Origin: Bacteriovoracaceae bacterium
Lineage (GTDB): Bacteria; Bdellovibrionota; Bacteriovoracia; Bacteriovoracales; Bacteriovoracaceae
DNA: 64,000 nucleotides
Reading direction: 5' to 3'
Assembly: GCA_023701435.1 (NCBI GenBank)
Contig: JAMPXB010000015.1
Span: 22,878 to 86,877 of the forward strand
The notes under the pieces were generated by a model, which saw nothing but the letters and a program-made list of their open reading frames with translations, was not told where the DNA came from and made no database searches. Shown piece by piece: positions 53,744 to 62,957 of this stretch (within the stretch, counting starts at the first letter, position 1; the number at the start of each line of letters is the position of its first letter). The position numbers and the translations under genes were made by a program.

Positions 53744-55003
53744 ATGGACACCATTCAAACACCATCAATCGAAACATTGATGAGTAGGGCCGTGGTGGAT
53801 CTCACTAAAGACGATCGCTTTCTTGCTCATTTACCCGAAGATTCCAGTCGTGTAGAAGGGCAGGGCCATTATCGCCTGGCCAAAATTTTCTATGATAAAG
53901 CTGACTTCGAAAAAGCAGAAGAGCACTTCATTGAAGCACTTAAGAGAACGGATCTTCCGCAAGATGCTTTTGCCATGTTTAAAATTTATGGATTTCTTAT
54001 CAGAATCTATTCGGAAAGTTTAAACGAGAAGGAAGCTGAGAAATATATCAAGCTCTCAAGTGATCTATTGGATCAAACAGTAGCAACTCTTCCTTCTTTG
54101 AACGGAGAATACTTCTATAATGCTGCAGTGGTAAATACCTATAAAGGCGACTTTTTAGAAGCCCAGAAAAATTTTAGTCAGGCTTACCGAAAGGCCCAGA
54201 CAGAAAATGAGCCGGAGTTGATGGCAAAGTCCTTGTACGCGATGGCGACCAACGCCTATCAGATGAAGAATTTTCAGGAAACTATCATTCAATTAACTCA
54301 GTTAAATGAGCTGCTGAATATTTTGAAAAAAGGTTATCTGAAAGGCTCAATGCACCTTCTGTGGGGTAATGCTCTTCGTGAGTCAGGCGATTTTACTAAC
54401 GCTCTTCCTCACTATGACCTGGCGATGAAGCTTCTCCATACCAAGCGCTGCTGGAATATGCACAACTATGTGCTGCTTAATAAAGGTATCGCTCTTAAGA
54501 AAATGGGGGAATTCTCCAAGGCCCTTCTTCTTTTTGGAATTGCCCAAAATTCACTTGATGACGAATATTTCAAGCGTCTTGAGCAACTCGTGATGATGGA
54601 AGTTGAAGATGTAAATGACTCAAGTGTTGATCTCTACCTGGACCGCCATAATCGTGTGATTCATGAGAAGGCCCTTGGAGTGATTGATTTTAAGCATCGC
54701 TTTGTTCTACTTGAAATCCTTTTCCTCTTGGCGCAAACACCGGGAACTTACTATAATAAAGAAGATCTCGCGAAAATGATCTGGAAAGATGAATATAATC
54801 CTCTGATCCATGACAAGCTGATCTACACCAGCATCAGCCGCTTAAGAAAGCTCATTGAGCCGAAAGGAATTAAGCGCCAGTATATCCTCCGTGGTAAAGA
54901 TGGTTATACCTTCAATCCACGTGTAAATGCCCGCTTTCATAAAGAAAATGAAGTTGTTAAGCAAAAGAATATCGCCAATATTGAAATCAGTTCTCCTGTA
55001 TAG
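53744..55003 (+). CDS. TPR protein with C-terminal winged-helix DNA-binding domain
   Basis: A 419-aa protein. The first 280 or so residues are tetratricopeptide-like helical repeats (for example YRLAKIFYDKADFEKAEEHF; GDFLEAQKNFSQAYRKAQ; NALPHYDLAMKLL). The C-terminal 100 residues resemble an OmpR-type winged helix (FVLLEILFLLAQTPGTYYNK, then YTSISRLRKLIEPKGIKRQY and LRGKDGYTFNP, the wing). It may be a transcription factor that reads protein partners through its TPRs; Bdellovibrionota have several such proteins. The ATG at 53744 has an AGGAGG site. It has no receiver domain. The end overlaps the next open frame by 56 bases. Confidence 0.78.
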   Translation: MDTIQTPSIETLMSRAVVDLTKDDRFLAHLPEDSSRVEGQGHYRLAKIFYDKADFEKAEEHFIEALKRTDLPQDAFAMFKIYGFLIRIYSESLNEKEAEKYIKLSSDLLDQTVATLPSLNGEYFYNAAVVNTYKGDFLEAQKNFSQAYRKAQTENEPELMAKSLYAMATNAYQMKNFQETIIQLTQLNELLNILKKGYLKGSMHLLWGNALRESGDFTNALPHYDLAMKLLHTKRCWNMHNYVLLNKGIALKKMGEFSKALLLFGIAQNSLDDEYFKRLEQLVMMEVEDVNDSSVDLYLDRHNRVIHEKALGVIDFKHRFVLLEILFLLAQTPGTYYNKEDLAKMIWKDEYNPLIHDKLIYTSISRLRKLIEPKGIKRQYILRGKDGYTFNPRVNARFHKENEVVKQKNIANIEISSPV

Positions 55004-55562
55004 TTTCTTAGTCGGAGGGAGCTACGCTGCTGTAGTTTCCTCCGATCGTTTCTTGATAAAAATCCTCGATCGCACAATTTCTGTCCTCGATATCCAGTAT
55101 CAGTCTCGCAATCTCAAAGCATTAAGCTGCATCTACGACAAGGCCTTTGTTGTCCAATTTTTTAACCACGGTTTTTTGCAACAGTTGGAGACATTCCTCC
55201 AAAAGATGCCTACGGATGATGCTGAAGTGAGAAAATACCTTCACGCCAATGAGCCCATCCTCAAAGAAATACGTTATTTATTTAAAATGCTTCGCTATTC
55301 CGAAGATCAAAAGTCAGACTTCACACCCCAGCTTTCAAAGTTGGTGCGAGAAAATGTCCAAGAAAACAAATGTGAAATGGCCGTCCTATATAAGGACAGA
55401 CTTAAAACGAACTTTATCAATTTACTTGAGCTTGAGCTTTATCTGCGGGCCAGGTATGGTGGACAGCTCAAGAGTCAGGCGAGTTTTAAGAGTATCCAAC
55501 CGTCGATGGAACTGTTTGTAGAATCTTTGGATAAACAATTTAATCATGAATACTACTGGTAA
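54948..55562 (+). CDS. Small exported protein overlapping the regulator gene
   Basis: A protein of about 204 aa. The N-terminus carries a signal peptide-like stretch (basic MKLLSKRISPILKS, then VLLYSFLVGGSYA), so it is probably exported. The mature part is helical with a few cysteines (LSCIYDKAF, ENKCEMAV). The ATG at 54948 gives a good signal peptide but overlaps the upstream gene end by 56 bases; an alternative TTG start at 54981 would shorten the overlap to 23. It is not a recognised family. It overlaps rimI by 17 bases at its end. Confidence 0.55.
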   Translation: MKLLSKRISPILKSVLLYSFLVGGSYAAVVSSDRFLIKILDRTISVLDIQYQSRNLKALSCIYDKAFVVQFFNHGFLQQLETFLQKMPTDDAEVRKYLHANEPILKEIRYLFKMLRYSEDQKSDFTPQLSKLVRENVQENKCEMAVLYKDRLKTNFINLLELELYLRARYGGQLKSQASFKSIQPSMELFVESLDKQFNHEYYW

Positions 55563-55995
55563 TATTTTGGAGTTATCCCTTAAGGCCATACCAGAGCAGG
55601 TTGTTGCGATGGATCATGAGTTCTTTCCTCACCCTTGGTCGGCCCAACAATGGAAAGATTTAAATCCTGAGCAACATTGCTTATTTGCCTCTGTTTTAGA
55701 GAATACCACCATAGGTTTTTCTTTATTTAGCATTGTGCCGGGTGATGACGTGGCGCATTTGTATAAGATTTTGCTTAATCCTCTTTATAGACGCTCTGGT
55801 ATTTCCCATCAGTTTTGGTCGGAAATTGTCCTATTATTGAAGAGCAAAGGTATCCACCGGGTTTATCTGGAAGTAGAGTCTGGCAATGCCGCTGCCATTG
55901 GTTTTTATAAAAAAGAGGGCTTTAAACTCCTTCGGACAAACCCAGGTTACTATTCAAATGGGGAAGATGCCCTTATTATGGAAAGTATGCTCTGA
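55546..55995 (+). CDS. rimI: Ribosomal-protein-alanine N-acetyltransferase (RimI-like)
   Basis: A 149-aa GNAT acetyltransferase that uses acetyl-CoA. Motif A (AHLYKILLNPLYRRSGISHQ) is the acetyl-CoA-binding loop, VYLEVESGNAAAIGFYKKEG is the RimI-type end (LEVxxxNxxAxxFYxxxGF), and the start (MDHEFFPHPWSAQQW) is also RimI-like. Its best target is the N-terminal alanine of a ribosomal protein such as S18. It overlaps the upstream gene by 17 bases. Confidence 0.85.
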   Translation: MNTTGNILELSLKAIPEQVVAMDHEFFPHPWSAQQWKDLNPEQHCLFASVLENTTIGFSLFSIVPGDDVAHLYKILLNPLYRRSGISHQFWSEIVLLLKSKGIHRVYLEVESGNAAAIGFYKKEGFKLLRTNPGYYSNGEDALIMESML

Positions 55996-56076
55996 GTCAC
56001 TATGGTTTAAATTGCTCTTTTGCTTAGACTTTGTTAAAAAATAGGCCTGCTCGTTTTAGTTGGTGTAGTGAGGATA

Positions 56077-56105
56077 GGGTGGAATTATTCCATCCTTTTT
56101 TATTT
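56077..56105 (+). terminator. Terminator-like hairpin in the rimP-nusA leader (possible attenuator)
   Basis: GGGTGGAA pairs with TTCCATCC (8 bp, one G-T, 3-base loop) and is followed by TTTTTTATTTT. It ends at the rimP ATG (56107). A terminator here is not at the end of a gene but in front of the operon that encodes NusA, a factor that acts at such hairpins. Autoregulation of the nusA operon by attenuation is known in E. coli. Confidence 0.6.
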
Positions 56106-56106
56106 T

Positions 56107-56631
56107 ATGGATATAAATAGCGAAAGAAGTGGTCTGGAAAAAAAATTCTTTTTGATGTGTGAGCCTGTGGTCCAGGAAGCTGGATACCGACTTTACGACA
56201 TGGAATATATAACTTCGCAAAAACTTCTTAGACTTTATATTCAAGATCCTCGTACCGGCTCTGCTCTCATTGAAGATTGTGTGAAAGTTGATCATGCTCT
56301 TTCACCAGCCTTTGAGACTGAAACGTGGATACCGGAAGATGTTGTTCTCGAAGTTTCATCTCCAGGTGTCTACCGTCATCTTTCTACCTTGGAACATTTT
56401 AAAATGACCATCGGTGAAGTGATTGCTGTGGTAATCATGGGGCAGTTGTCAGATGAGCAAAGCAAAGATGCTCCTAAGGGCATCAAAGGCGAGAAGAAGT
56501 TCCGCGGAACTTTATTGGAAGCTGGTGATGAGGACTTTACGATTGAAGTAAAGAATTACCCATTAAAGCTTACTTATAAGCAAACGAAGAAAGTAAATTT
56601 AGATCCCGATTTGAAATCGGTTAGAGAATAA
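56107..56631 (+). CDS. rimP: Ribosome maturation factor RimP
   Basis: A 174-aa protein needed for 30S subunit maturation. The N-terminal domain begins SGLEKKFFLMCEPVVQEAGY, like other RimP proteins, followed by LRLYIQDP, and the conserved LEVSSPGVYRHLSTLEHF in the middle. The C-terminal Sm-like domain has an insertion with GQLSDEQSKDAPKGIKGEKK before FRGTLLEA. The start at 56107 follows the hairpin tail directly; no clear Shine-Dalgarno is seen. An upstream GTG at 56068 would encode part of the hairpin and is rejected. It is the first gene of rimP-nusA-infB-rbfA-truB. Confidence 0.9.
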   Translation: MDINSERSGLEKKFFLMCEPVVQEAGYRLYDMEYITSQKLLRLYIQDPRTGSALIEDCVKVDHALSPAFETETWIPEDVVLEVSSPGVYRHLSTLEHFKMTIGEVIAVVIMGQLSDEQSKDAPKGIKGEKKFRGTLLEAGDEDFTIEVKNYPLKLTYKQTKKVNLDPDLKSVRE

Positions 56632-56643
56632 GGAGAGTAAACT

Positions 56644-58059
56644 GTGAACTTTTCAGAATTAGGCCGAGTGATAGAGCAACTAGGTAAAGACCGTGGCATC
56701 AAGAAAGATGTGGTTGTAAGTGCTATTGAACAGGCTTTCCTTGTTACAGCAAGAAAGAAATTCGGAATTCAGGGCGAATACGAAGCCCGTTATAATGAAG
56801 AAGACGGCGAAGTTGAAATTTATCAATATAAAAACGTAGTAGAAAAAGTACGTGATAGTATTGTTGAAATCGATTTTGAATCAGCTAAGAAACTCGATGA
56901 AGATTGCGAAATTGGCGACCAATTAGGTCTTAAAATTGAAAATCCTGGTTTCTCACGTGTTGATATTCAAACTGCTAAACAAATCATTTTCCAAAAAGTT
57001 CGTGATGCTGAAAGAGATATTCTTTTTGCTGAATTTAAGCACCGTGAAGGTGACCTGGTTACAGGTATTGCCCGTCGTTTTGAAAAAGGCAACGTGGTTA
57101 TCGATCTGGGTAAATCAGATGCAGTTCTTCCAAAGAAAGAAATTATTTTTGGAGAAGCATTTAAGCCAGGCGACAGAATTCAGGCTTACCTTTCAGACGT
57201 GGTAATGACTAACCGTGGACCTGAAATTCGTTTGACCAGAACATCTCCGATGTTTCTTGTAAAACTTTTTGAAATTGAAGTTCCTGAAATTGCAGATGGT
57301 ACTATTGAAGTTAAGGCCGCTGCCCGTGAGCCAGGCTACCGTGCAAAAATTGCTGTAACTACTAAGGATCGCGATATTGATCCAGTTGGTGCATGTGTCG
57401 GTATGAAAGGTTCTCGTGTTCAAAATATCGTTAATGAACTTCAAGGTGAAAAAATCGATATCGTTAGATGGAATGAAGATACTGAAACATTCGCCCGTGC
57501 AGCTCTTGCTCCGGCAGAAATTCAGTCAATCACTCTTAATCACGAAGAGCACACCCTTGACGTGATTGTAGAAGATGATCAGCTTTCTCTGGCCATCGGT
57601 AAGCGCGGACAAAACGTTCGCTTGGCCGCGATGCTGACAGGTTGGAAGATTAACATTATTTCTAAAGTTAAATTGCAAGAGAGAGTTAAGCTTGCTGTTG
57701 AGAACCTCATTCAGCTTTCTAACATCTCAGAAGCAACAGCTCAGGTATTGGTACAGAAAGGTGTCATGTCGATTGTTGACCTTGCTGCTGCCAGCCCGGA
57801 AGATATCGCTCGTTACCTTGGAAAATCTGTAGCAGATGCCAAGTCAATGATTGAAATCGCCTCAAGCGCTCTTGAAGATGAAACCATTAAGACTGATCTT
57901 GATGAGAACGCTGAAATTATTTCTGCTTCAGCTGTTCCAAATCAGAGCGGCTTTAAGAGAAGCGAAAGATCAGAAACAAAACAAGGTGAAGATGTTACGA
58001 AGTTCTCAGAAGCTGAGAGAAGACTTCGTGAAGAGCTTGCCGCATTTAAATTGAAGTAA
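56644..58059 (+). CDS. nusA: Transcription termination/antitermination factor NusA
   Basis: A 471-aa transcription elongation factor. The N-terminal RNAP-binding domain opens LGRVIEQLGKDRGIKKDVV. It is followed by S1 (GDLVTGIARRFEKGNVVIDL) and two KH domains (GACVGMKGSRVQNIVNELQ and AIGKRGQNVRLAAMLTGWKI). A C-terminal helix-hairpin-helix region (VQKGVMSIVDLAAASPEDIA) is also present, and the end is charged. The start codon is GTG with an AAGGAG site 12 bases after the rimP stop. It works in the rimP-nusA-infB operon, where the hairpin at 56077 may be its own target. Confidence 0.97.
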   Translation: MNFSELGRVIEQLGKDRGIKKDVVVSAIEQAFLVTARKKFGIQGEYEARYNEEDGEVEIYQYKNVVEKVRDSIVEIDFESAKKLDEDCEIGDQLGLKIENPGFSRVDIQTAKQIIFQKVRDAERDILFAEFKHREGDLVTGIARRFEKGNVVIDLGKSDAVLPKKEIIFGEAFKPGDRIQAYLSDVVMTNRGPEIRLTRTSPMFLVKLFEIEVPEIADGTIEVKAAAREPGYRAKIAVTTKDRDIDPVGACVGMKGSRVQNIVNELQGEKIDIVRWNEDTETFARAALAPAEIQSITLNHEEHTLDVIVEDDQLSLAIGKRGQNVRLAAMLTGWKINIISKVKLQERVKLAVENLIQLSNISEATAQVLVQKGVMSIVDLAAASPEDIARYLGKSVADAKSMIEIASSALEDETIKTDLDENAEIISASAVPNQSGFKRSERSETKQGEDVTKFSEAERRLREELAAFKLK

Positions 58060-58087
58060 TTTTTTGAAGTTATAATTGGAGAAAAGA

Positions 58088-60778
58088 ATGGCAAAAAAAG
58101 TTTACGAACTTGCCAATGAAATTGGGGTTGGAGCACTTGATCTCGTTGAGAAGCTCAAGACGATGGGCTTAAATGTGAGAAATCACATGGCAAGTCTGAC
58201 TGATGATGAGGTCGCTAAGGCCAAAGCTGCGTACGAGACTCCTGAAAAGAAGTCCGCGCCGGCCAAAAAAGCAGTCGTCCGCAAAGTTATCAAGAGAGAA
58301 GCTCCTGCAGCAGAAGAAGCTCCTGTTGTGGTTTCTGCTCCTCTTGTAGAAGAAGAAGCAGCGCCAGCCGCCAAGGTTTCAGCTCCAGAAGTTACTCCAG
58401 CACCAACGCCGGCACCAGCTCCTGAAGCTGTTGTTGCTGCGCCAATTGCTGAAGAGAAGCCGAAAGTCGTAACTGTTAAGCGTAAGACTAAGGCCCAAAA
58501 AGAAGAAGAAGATAAGCGCGCTGTTGAAGCAAAAGAAGAAGCTGCTGCGCAAGCTGCCGCTGAGCAAGCTGCTCGTGCTAACCAGCCAGAGCCTACAGCT
58601 GCTAGTTACAACACTACTAGACAGCGTGATCCTAATAAAGATTACTACGAAGAGAAACGACATACGTTTACTCCTGTCTTTATTCCTGAAGAGAAGAAAG
58701 AAGAGCCATCAGAGAAGAAAACTCAGGAAGCTCGCTTGATGCCTCGACGTCCAGATGAGGCAGTAGACTTATCAGATGAAGAAAAAGATAAGAAGCGCGT
58801 GGGTGACCTGGCAGCGGCCATGGGCAAAAAAGGCGTTGGAGCTGGTAAGAAAGACATCACTGTCATTCGTGCCGATGAAGAACTAAAATACGCTTCTGCT
58901 TTGGTGGGTAAAGCGATCTATACTCCAGCAAAGAGGAAGAAAGTGTATTCAGGACCAACTCAAAGAACTCTTATTACTGAAGTTAAGGAAGCAAAACGTT
59001 TCATCACTGTTCACGGTATTGTGACAGCTGAAGACCTGGCCCAAAAGCTAAGTGTTCGCTTTGATTCATTTGCCAACAAACTTCTCGAAATCAATCTTCT
59101 TGTTAAACCTGATGACTATATCGGTGTAAAACTAGCTGGAGAAATTGCAGCTCTTTATAACTACCGAGTTGAAGACGTTGCTTTCAAAGAAGACGTTGTT
59201 CTTAATAAGGAAGTTGGAGAGGATAAGTCTAAATATCCTGTCCGTAATCCGATCATTACAATCATGGGTCACGTAGACCATGGTAAAACATCACTCTTGG
59301 ATTACATCCGTAAGGCCAAGGTTGCTTCTGGTGAAGCAGGTGGTATTACTCAGCATATCGGTGCTTATTCGGTAAATACGAAGAATGCAACTTTGACCTT
59401 CCTGGATACTCCAGGTCACGCGGCTTTCGCGGCCATGAGACAACGTGGGGCCAATGTTACAGATATCGTAGTACTGGTAGTAGCTGCTGATGATGGTGTT
59501 ATGCCTCAGACCATTGAATCTATCCGTTTCTGTAAAAATGCAAACGTTCCTGTCATTGTAGCAGTTAACAAAATTGATAAGCCTGCCGCTAATCCAGACA
59601 AGGTAAAACAAGGACTGGTGGAATTCGGATTACTTCCGGAAGATTGGGGTGGAGAAACTCAATATGTTCATGTCTCAGCATTGACTGGTGAAGGTGTTGA
59701 TAATCTTCTTGAGTCCATTGGCCTTCAGGCAGAAATCATGGAACTTCGTGAGAATCCAAAAGGTCCGGCCGAAGGTATCGTTATTGAATCAAAAATCGAA
59801 GTTGGACGTGGTCCAGTAACGACGATTCTTGTTCAGAAAGGTACTCTTACTAAAGGGGACGCGATCGTTGTTGGTGAAACATCGGGTAGAGCACGTTCAC
59901 TAATGGATTACACTGGTAAAATGTTGAATTCTGCGGGTCCATCAACTCCTGTTCAGATTTTGGGACTTGAAAATGTTCCATCTCCTGGAGATGTACTGAA
60001 CGTTGTTAAAAATGAACGTGAAGCCCAGAAAATCGTTGATAACCGTATCAATGAAAGAAAGGCTCTTGCTAATACTGCTGTTGAAGCTAAAAAAGTTTCT
60101 CTGGAAGACTTCTTTGCAACTGCTCAGAACAACTCTGAAGCAGAAAAGAAAGTTCTTAAACTTATCGTTCGTTCAGATGTTCAAGGGTCGTTCGAAGCAA
60201 TTCGTACTGCCGTAGAACAGCTTGGTAATAGTGAAGTTTCTGTTGAAGTTATTGGTGGTGGTGTAGGTGCCATTACGGATAATGATGTGAATCTTGCAGC
60301 TTCTACCCAAGGCTTTATTCTTGGCTTCAATATGAGACCGGTGACAACCGCTCGTCGTATTGCTGAAGAGAAGGGCGTTGATATCAAGACTTATTCAATC
60401 ATTTATGAACTCATTAATGAGGTAACGCTTGCTCTTGAGGGCATGCTTACTCCTGAAAAAGTTGAGAAGTATATCGGTCGTGCTCAAGTTCGCGAAACTT
60501 TCTCGATTCCTAAAGTTGGAACTATTGCAGGTACTGCAGTTGTTGACGGTAAGATTGAGCGTGGCTGTAACATTCGTCTCCTTCGTGATGGAAAAATCAT
60601 CTACGACGGTAAGCTATCAACTCTTAAGCGCTTCAAAGATGAAGTTAAAGAAGTTAAGAATGGCTACGAGTGCGGTATGTCTCTTGAAAACTTCAATGAT
60701 GTAAAAACAGAAGATATTATCGAAGCCTATGTTATGGAAGAGAAGAAAAGAACCTTAACTAGCGATCTTACTCTCTAA
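58088..60778 (+). CDS. infB: Translation initiation factor IF-2
   Basis: An 896-aa GTPase that brings initiator tRNA to the ribosome. The N-terminal IF2-N domain is [21 protein letters not shown] long Ala/Pro/Glu-rich linker (about residues 50-190) follows. The G domain starts with [14 protein letters not shown], with DTPGHAAF (G3) and VNKID (G4). Domains II to IV follow, and the C-terminus binds fMet-tRNA. A GGAG site precedes the ATG at 58088; a TTG at 58076 would add four residues. It lies between nusA and rbfA in the usual order. Confidence 0.97.
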   Translation: MAKKVYELANEIGVGALDLVEKLKTMGLNVRNHMASLTDDEVAKAKAAYETPEKKSAPAKKAVVRKVIKREAPAAEEAPVVVSAPLVEEEAAPAAKVSAPEVTPAPTPAPAPEAVVAAPIAEEKPKVVTVKRKTKAQKEEEDKRAVEAKEEAAAQAAAEQAARANQPEPTAASYNTTRQRDPNKDYYEEKRHTFTPVFIPEEKKEEPSEKKTQEARLMPRRPDEAVDLSDEEKDKKRVGDLAAAMGKKGVGAGKKDITVIRADEELKYASALVGKAIYTPAKRKKVYSGPTQRTLITEVKEAKRFITVHGIVTAEDLAQKLSVRFDSFANKLLEINLLVKPDDYIGVKLAGEIAALYNYRVEDVAFKEDVVLNKEVGEDKSKYPVRNPIITIMGHVDHGKTSLLDYIRKAKVASGEAGGITQHIGAYSVNTKNATLTFLDTPGHAAFAAMRQRGANVTDIVVLVVAADDGVMPQTIESIRFCKNANVPVIVAVNKIDKPAANPDKVKQGLVEFGLLPEDWGGETQYVHVSALTGEGVDNLLESIGLQAEIMELRENPKGPAEGIVIESKIEVGRGPVTTILVQKGTLTKGDAIVVGETSGRARSLMDYTGKMLNSAGPSTPVQILGLENVPSPGDVLNVVKNEREAQKIVDNRINERKALANTAVEAKKVSLEDFFATAQNNSEAEKKVLKLIVRSDVQGSFEAIRTAVEQLGNSEVSVEVIGGGVGAITDNDVNLAASTQGFILGFNMRPVTTARRIAEEKGVDIKTYSIIYELINEVTLALEGMLTPEKVEKYIGRAQVRETFSIPKVGTIAGTAVVDGKIERGCNIRLLRDGKIIYDGKLSTLKRFKDEVKEVKNGYECGMSLENFNDVKTEDIIEAYVMEEKKRTLTSDLTL

Positions 60779-60787
60779 GGATTAATT

Positions 60788-61147
60788 GTGGCCGGACGTG
60801 GTAATAAATTTTCTAAATTAAAATACGAGGAAAGGATCCGCGATGAGATTAATCTCGCTCTCAGAAGAGAGTTCGCGGATCCTCGACTTATGAATGTTTC
60901 TGTTACTCATGTTGAACTTACGCAAGATTACTCTCACGCTAAAGTCTATTGGGATACTTTCAATGCAAATACTCGTGGCGATGCCAAGGAGGCCATTGAA
61001 AGTACTGCGGGACGTATGAGAAAGCTTCTCTCTACCAAGATGGAAGTACGTCATACTCCTGAAATTCATTATGTTTATAATTCTCAGTTTGAGGATGAGA
61101 ACAAAATCGATAAGCTTTTGAAAGATTCGGCGGATGAAGCCGAATAA
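60788..61147 (+). CDS. rbfA: Ribosome-binding factor A
   Basis: A 119-aa KH-fold protein for 30S (16S 5' end) maturation. Family features are EERIRDEINLALRREFADPR (18-37), then VSVTHVELTQDYSHAKVYWD and late TPEIHYVYNSQFEDENKID. The GTG start has an AAGGA site nine bases after the infB stop. It overlaps truB by 14 bases. Confidence 0.95.
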   Translation: MAGRGNKFSKLKYEERIRDEINLALRREFADPRLMNVSVTHVELTQDYSHAKVYWDTFNANTRGDAKEAIESTAGRMRKLLSTKMEVRHTPEIHYVYNSQFEDENKIDKLLKDSADEAE

Positions 61148-62129
61148 GAAGCAGGCCCTTTTTCCCCCTCTGGTATTCAATGTTTTTAAACCGGCCAGGA
61201 TAACGTCTTATGATGTCGTCAGGCATTTTAAGCGTCATCTTCCCCATGGCTTTGGAAAAATTGGCCACTTTGGAACGCTTGATCCTTTTGCATCAGGTGT
61301 TCTGATGATTGGTATCTGTGGGGCCGCTCGTTTAAATGATTTTATTCACGATTTTCTTCCTAAAACATATCTGGCGGTTGGAAAGCTTGGGATTGAAACA
61401 CCTACCGGCGACTACACCTCTGAAGTCGTTCAGAAGGATGAATCTCTTTATTTGACTCGTGATATTGCCGCTTTCTCAGCTTCATTTATTGAAGAGAAGC
61501 TAAGAGAAAAATTCTTAGGCGATTACTGGCAGGCCCCACATAAATACTCTGCCGCTAAATTTATGGGAAAAAATCTTCATGAATGGGCAAGAGAAGGGGT
61601 AGAAGTAAAAAAAGAACCTGTCCTGAGACAAGTTTATAAAATTGAAGTCGTTAAATACAAGTTCCCTTATCTTTCAATAAGAGTTGAAGTCAGCTCTGGA
61701 ACTTATGTCAGGACCCTGTTCACTGATATGTGTAATTATTTAGGGACTCTGGGGTCACTCATTTCTCTGGTAAGGGAGAGTGTTGGTCCCGTTGACCATA
61801 AATCGGCCATCATTAAAAAAGATTGGCCTCTGGATAGATCGAATTCCATTATTGATTTAGGAATGAAGATTGAAGATGTGCTTCCATTTGCAAAGTATAA
61901 TTTAAATGCCAAGCAAACCCTGGCGTTCAAAAATGGGGCCTTTTTAAGACCCCTGGAAATGGAGCTTTCTAGCCAGAGTAAGATGTCTGATATCTACTTC
62001 TGGATGTTCGATGAGAACAATCAACTCTTGGGTCTCGGTGAAAAAACCTTTCCTAATGAGCTTAAGGTAAAGATTAATTTTCATTCTGAGGGCCAAGCTG
62101 GTCCCTCATCTGATCATACCCCTGAATAA
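61134..62129 (+). CDS. truB: tRNA pseudouridine-55 synthase
   Basis: A 331-aa enzyme that makes pseudouridine at position 55 of tRNAs. The catalytic Asp is in GKIGHFGTLDPFASGVL (about residues 41-57), preceded by FKPARITSYDVVRHFK. The YLAVGKLGIETPTGDYTSE region and the VEVSSGTYVRTLFTDM segment are TruB-specific. It starts within rbfA. Its end overlaps the convergent acyltransferase gene by 56 bases. Confidence 0.95.
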   Translation: MKPNKKQALFPPLVFNVFKPARITSYDVVRHFKRHLPHGFGKIGHFGTLDPFASGVLMIGICGAARLNDFIHDFLPKTYLAVGKLGIETPTGDYTSEVVQKDESLYLTRDIAAFSASFIEEKLREKFLGDYWQAPHKYSAAKFMGKNLHEWAREGVEVKKEPVLRQVYKIEVVKYKFPYLSIRVEVSSGTYVRTLFTDMCNYLGTLGSLISLVRESVGPVDHKSAIIKKDWPLDRSNSIIDLGMKIEDVLPFAKYNLNAKQTLAFKNGAFLRPLEMELSSQSKMSDIYFWMFDENNQLLGLGEKTFPNELKVKINFHSEGQAGPSSDHTPE

Positions 62130-62847
62130 CTTTGTCCCAGCAAGCTTCAGCAAATAGATCACTGCTTACAAAATCTTTTGGATCTATTTCTTTGTGAACA
62201 ATAATTCCCAGCTTTCTACCAGGTTGGATTATGCCTTTAGGACTAAGAACTCCTCTGGTGCCATACATACTAACAGGGATAACAGGAATCTTTTCATGAA
62301 ATGCGAACACTAATAATGTGCGCTTAATTTCTGCGTACGGTTTAGGGTGGGCAACCTTAGAGCGGGTTCCTTCAGGATAGACCTGAAGGCCAATTCCTTG
62401 TTTTGTTATTCTTTTTTTGGCCTTTTCAAAAACTTGTCGGCGAGAGGCCGACTTACTTCTGGACACCGGGAGTGCCCCTGAAATCCATGCCATCCACCCG
62501 ATAATAGGAATATTCAGGACCTCTTTTTTCATAATGGGCGGGGCCTGATGAATGGTCGCCTGAAGAGGGATATCAATGTAACTTTGGTGGTTTGCTATCA
62601 ATAGCCCTTTGGCCGGGACCGTTTTAAATTCTGGTGAGCGATTGTCTTCTGAGATCAAAACTTTGGCATTGCATGCGTAGCGCAGTGTAATCAGACCAAA
62701 ATACTTCCACACCGGGCCGACTATTTTTAAACGTCGATGTAAGGGAAAAGGAAGGGCAACCAGGCAGCCGGGTAAGAGAATAAAAAATACGGCCAGAAAG
62801 CCTACTAAAATAGCTTTTATTTGAATTAAAATTTGCATAGGGGCCAT
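62074..62847 (-). CDS. plsC: 1-acylglycerol-3-phosphate acyltransferase (PlsC-like)
   Basis: A 257-aa membrane acyltransferase. The catalytic HX4D motif is in ANHQSYIDIPLQ, the second motif GALPVSRSKSA follows, and YPEGTRSK is motif III. The N-terminus has a hydrophobic helix (IKAILVGFLAVFFILLPG). This makes phosphatidic acid in phospholipid synthesis; a hemolysin-like or LPS-acyl-transfer role is less likely. A second possible ATG is nine bases in. It runs against truB with a 56-base overlap of coding sequence. Confidence 0.9.
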   Translation of the reverse strand: MAPMQILIQIKAILVGFLAVFFILLPGCLVALPFPLHRRLKIVGPVWKYFGLITLRYACNAKVLISEDNRSPEFKTVPAKGLLIANHQSYIDIPLQATIHQAPPIMKKEVLNIPIIGWMAWISGALPVSRSKSASRRQVFEKAKKRITKQGIGLQVYPEGTRSKVAHPKPYAEIKRTLLVFAFHEKIPVIPVSMYGTRGVLSPKGIIQPGRKLGIIVHKEIDPKDFVSSDLFAEACWDKVIQGYDQMRDQLGPQNEN

Positions 62848-62957
62848 TGTACTTAATCTACTTAAACAGACAACAAACAGGTGAAGCTTTTTGTTCTAAT
62901 TCCTTGTCGCTTGAGATATAATTTCACGGACTAACGGGATTAATTTAGGAGTATATT

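Noticed and set aside
56068..56106. GTG start of rimP at 56068
   Set aside because: It would translate the hairpin and give an atypical N-terminus; RimP begins near DINSERSGLEKK.
58244..58660. Ala/Pro/Glu-rich repeats in infB as a separate repeat element
   Set aside because: This is the normal low-complexity linker of IF-2.
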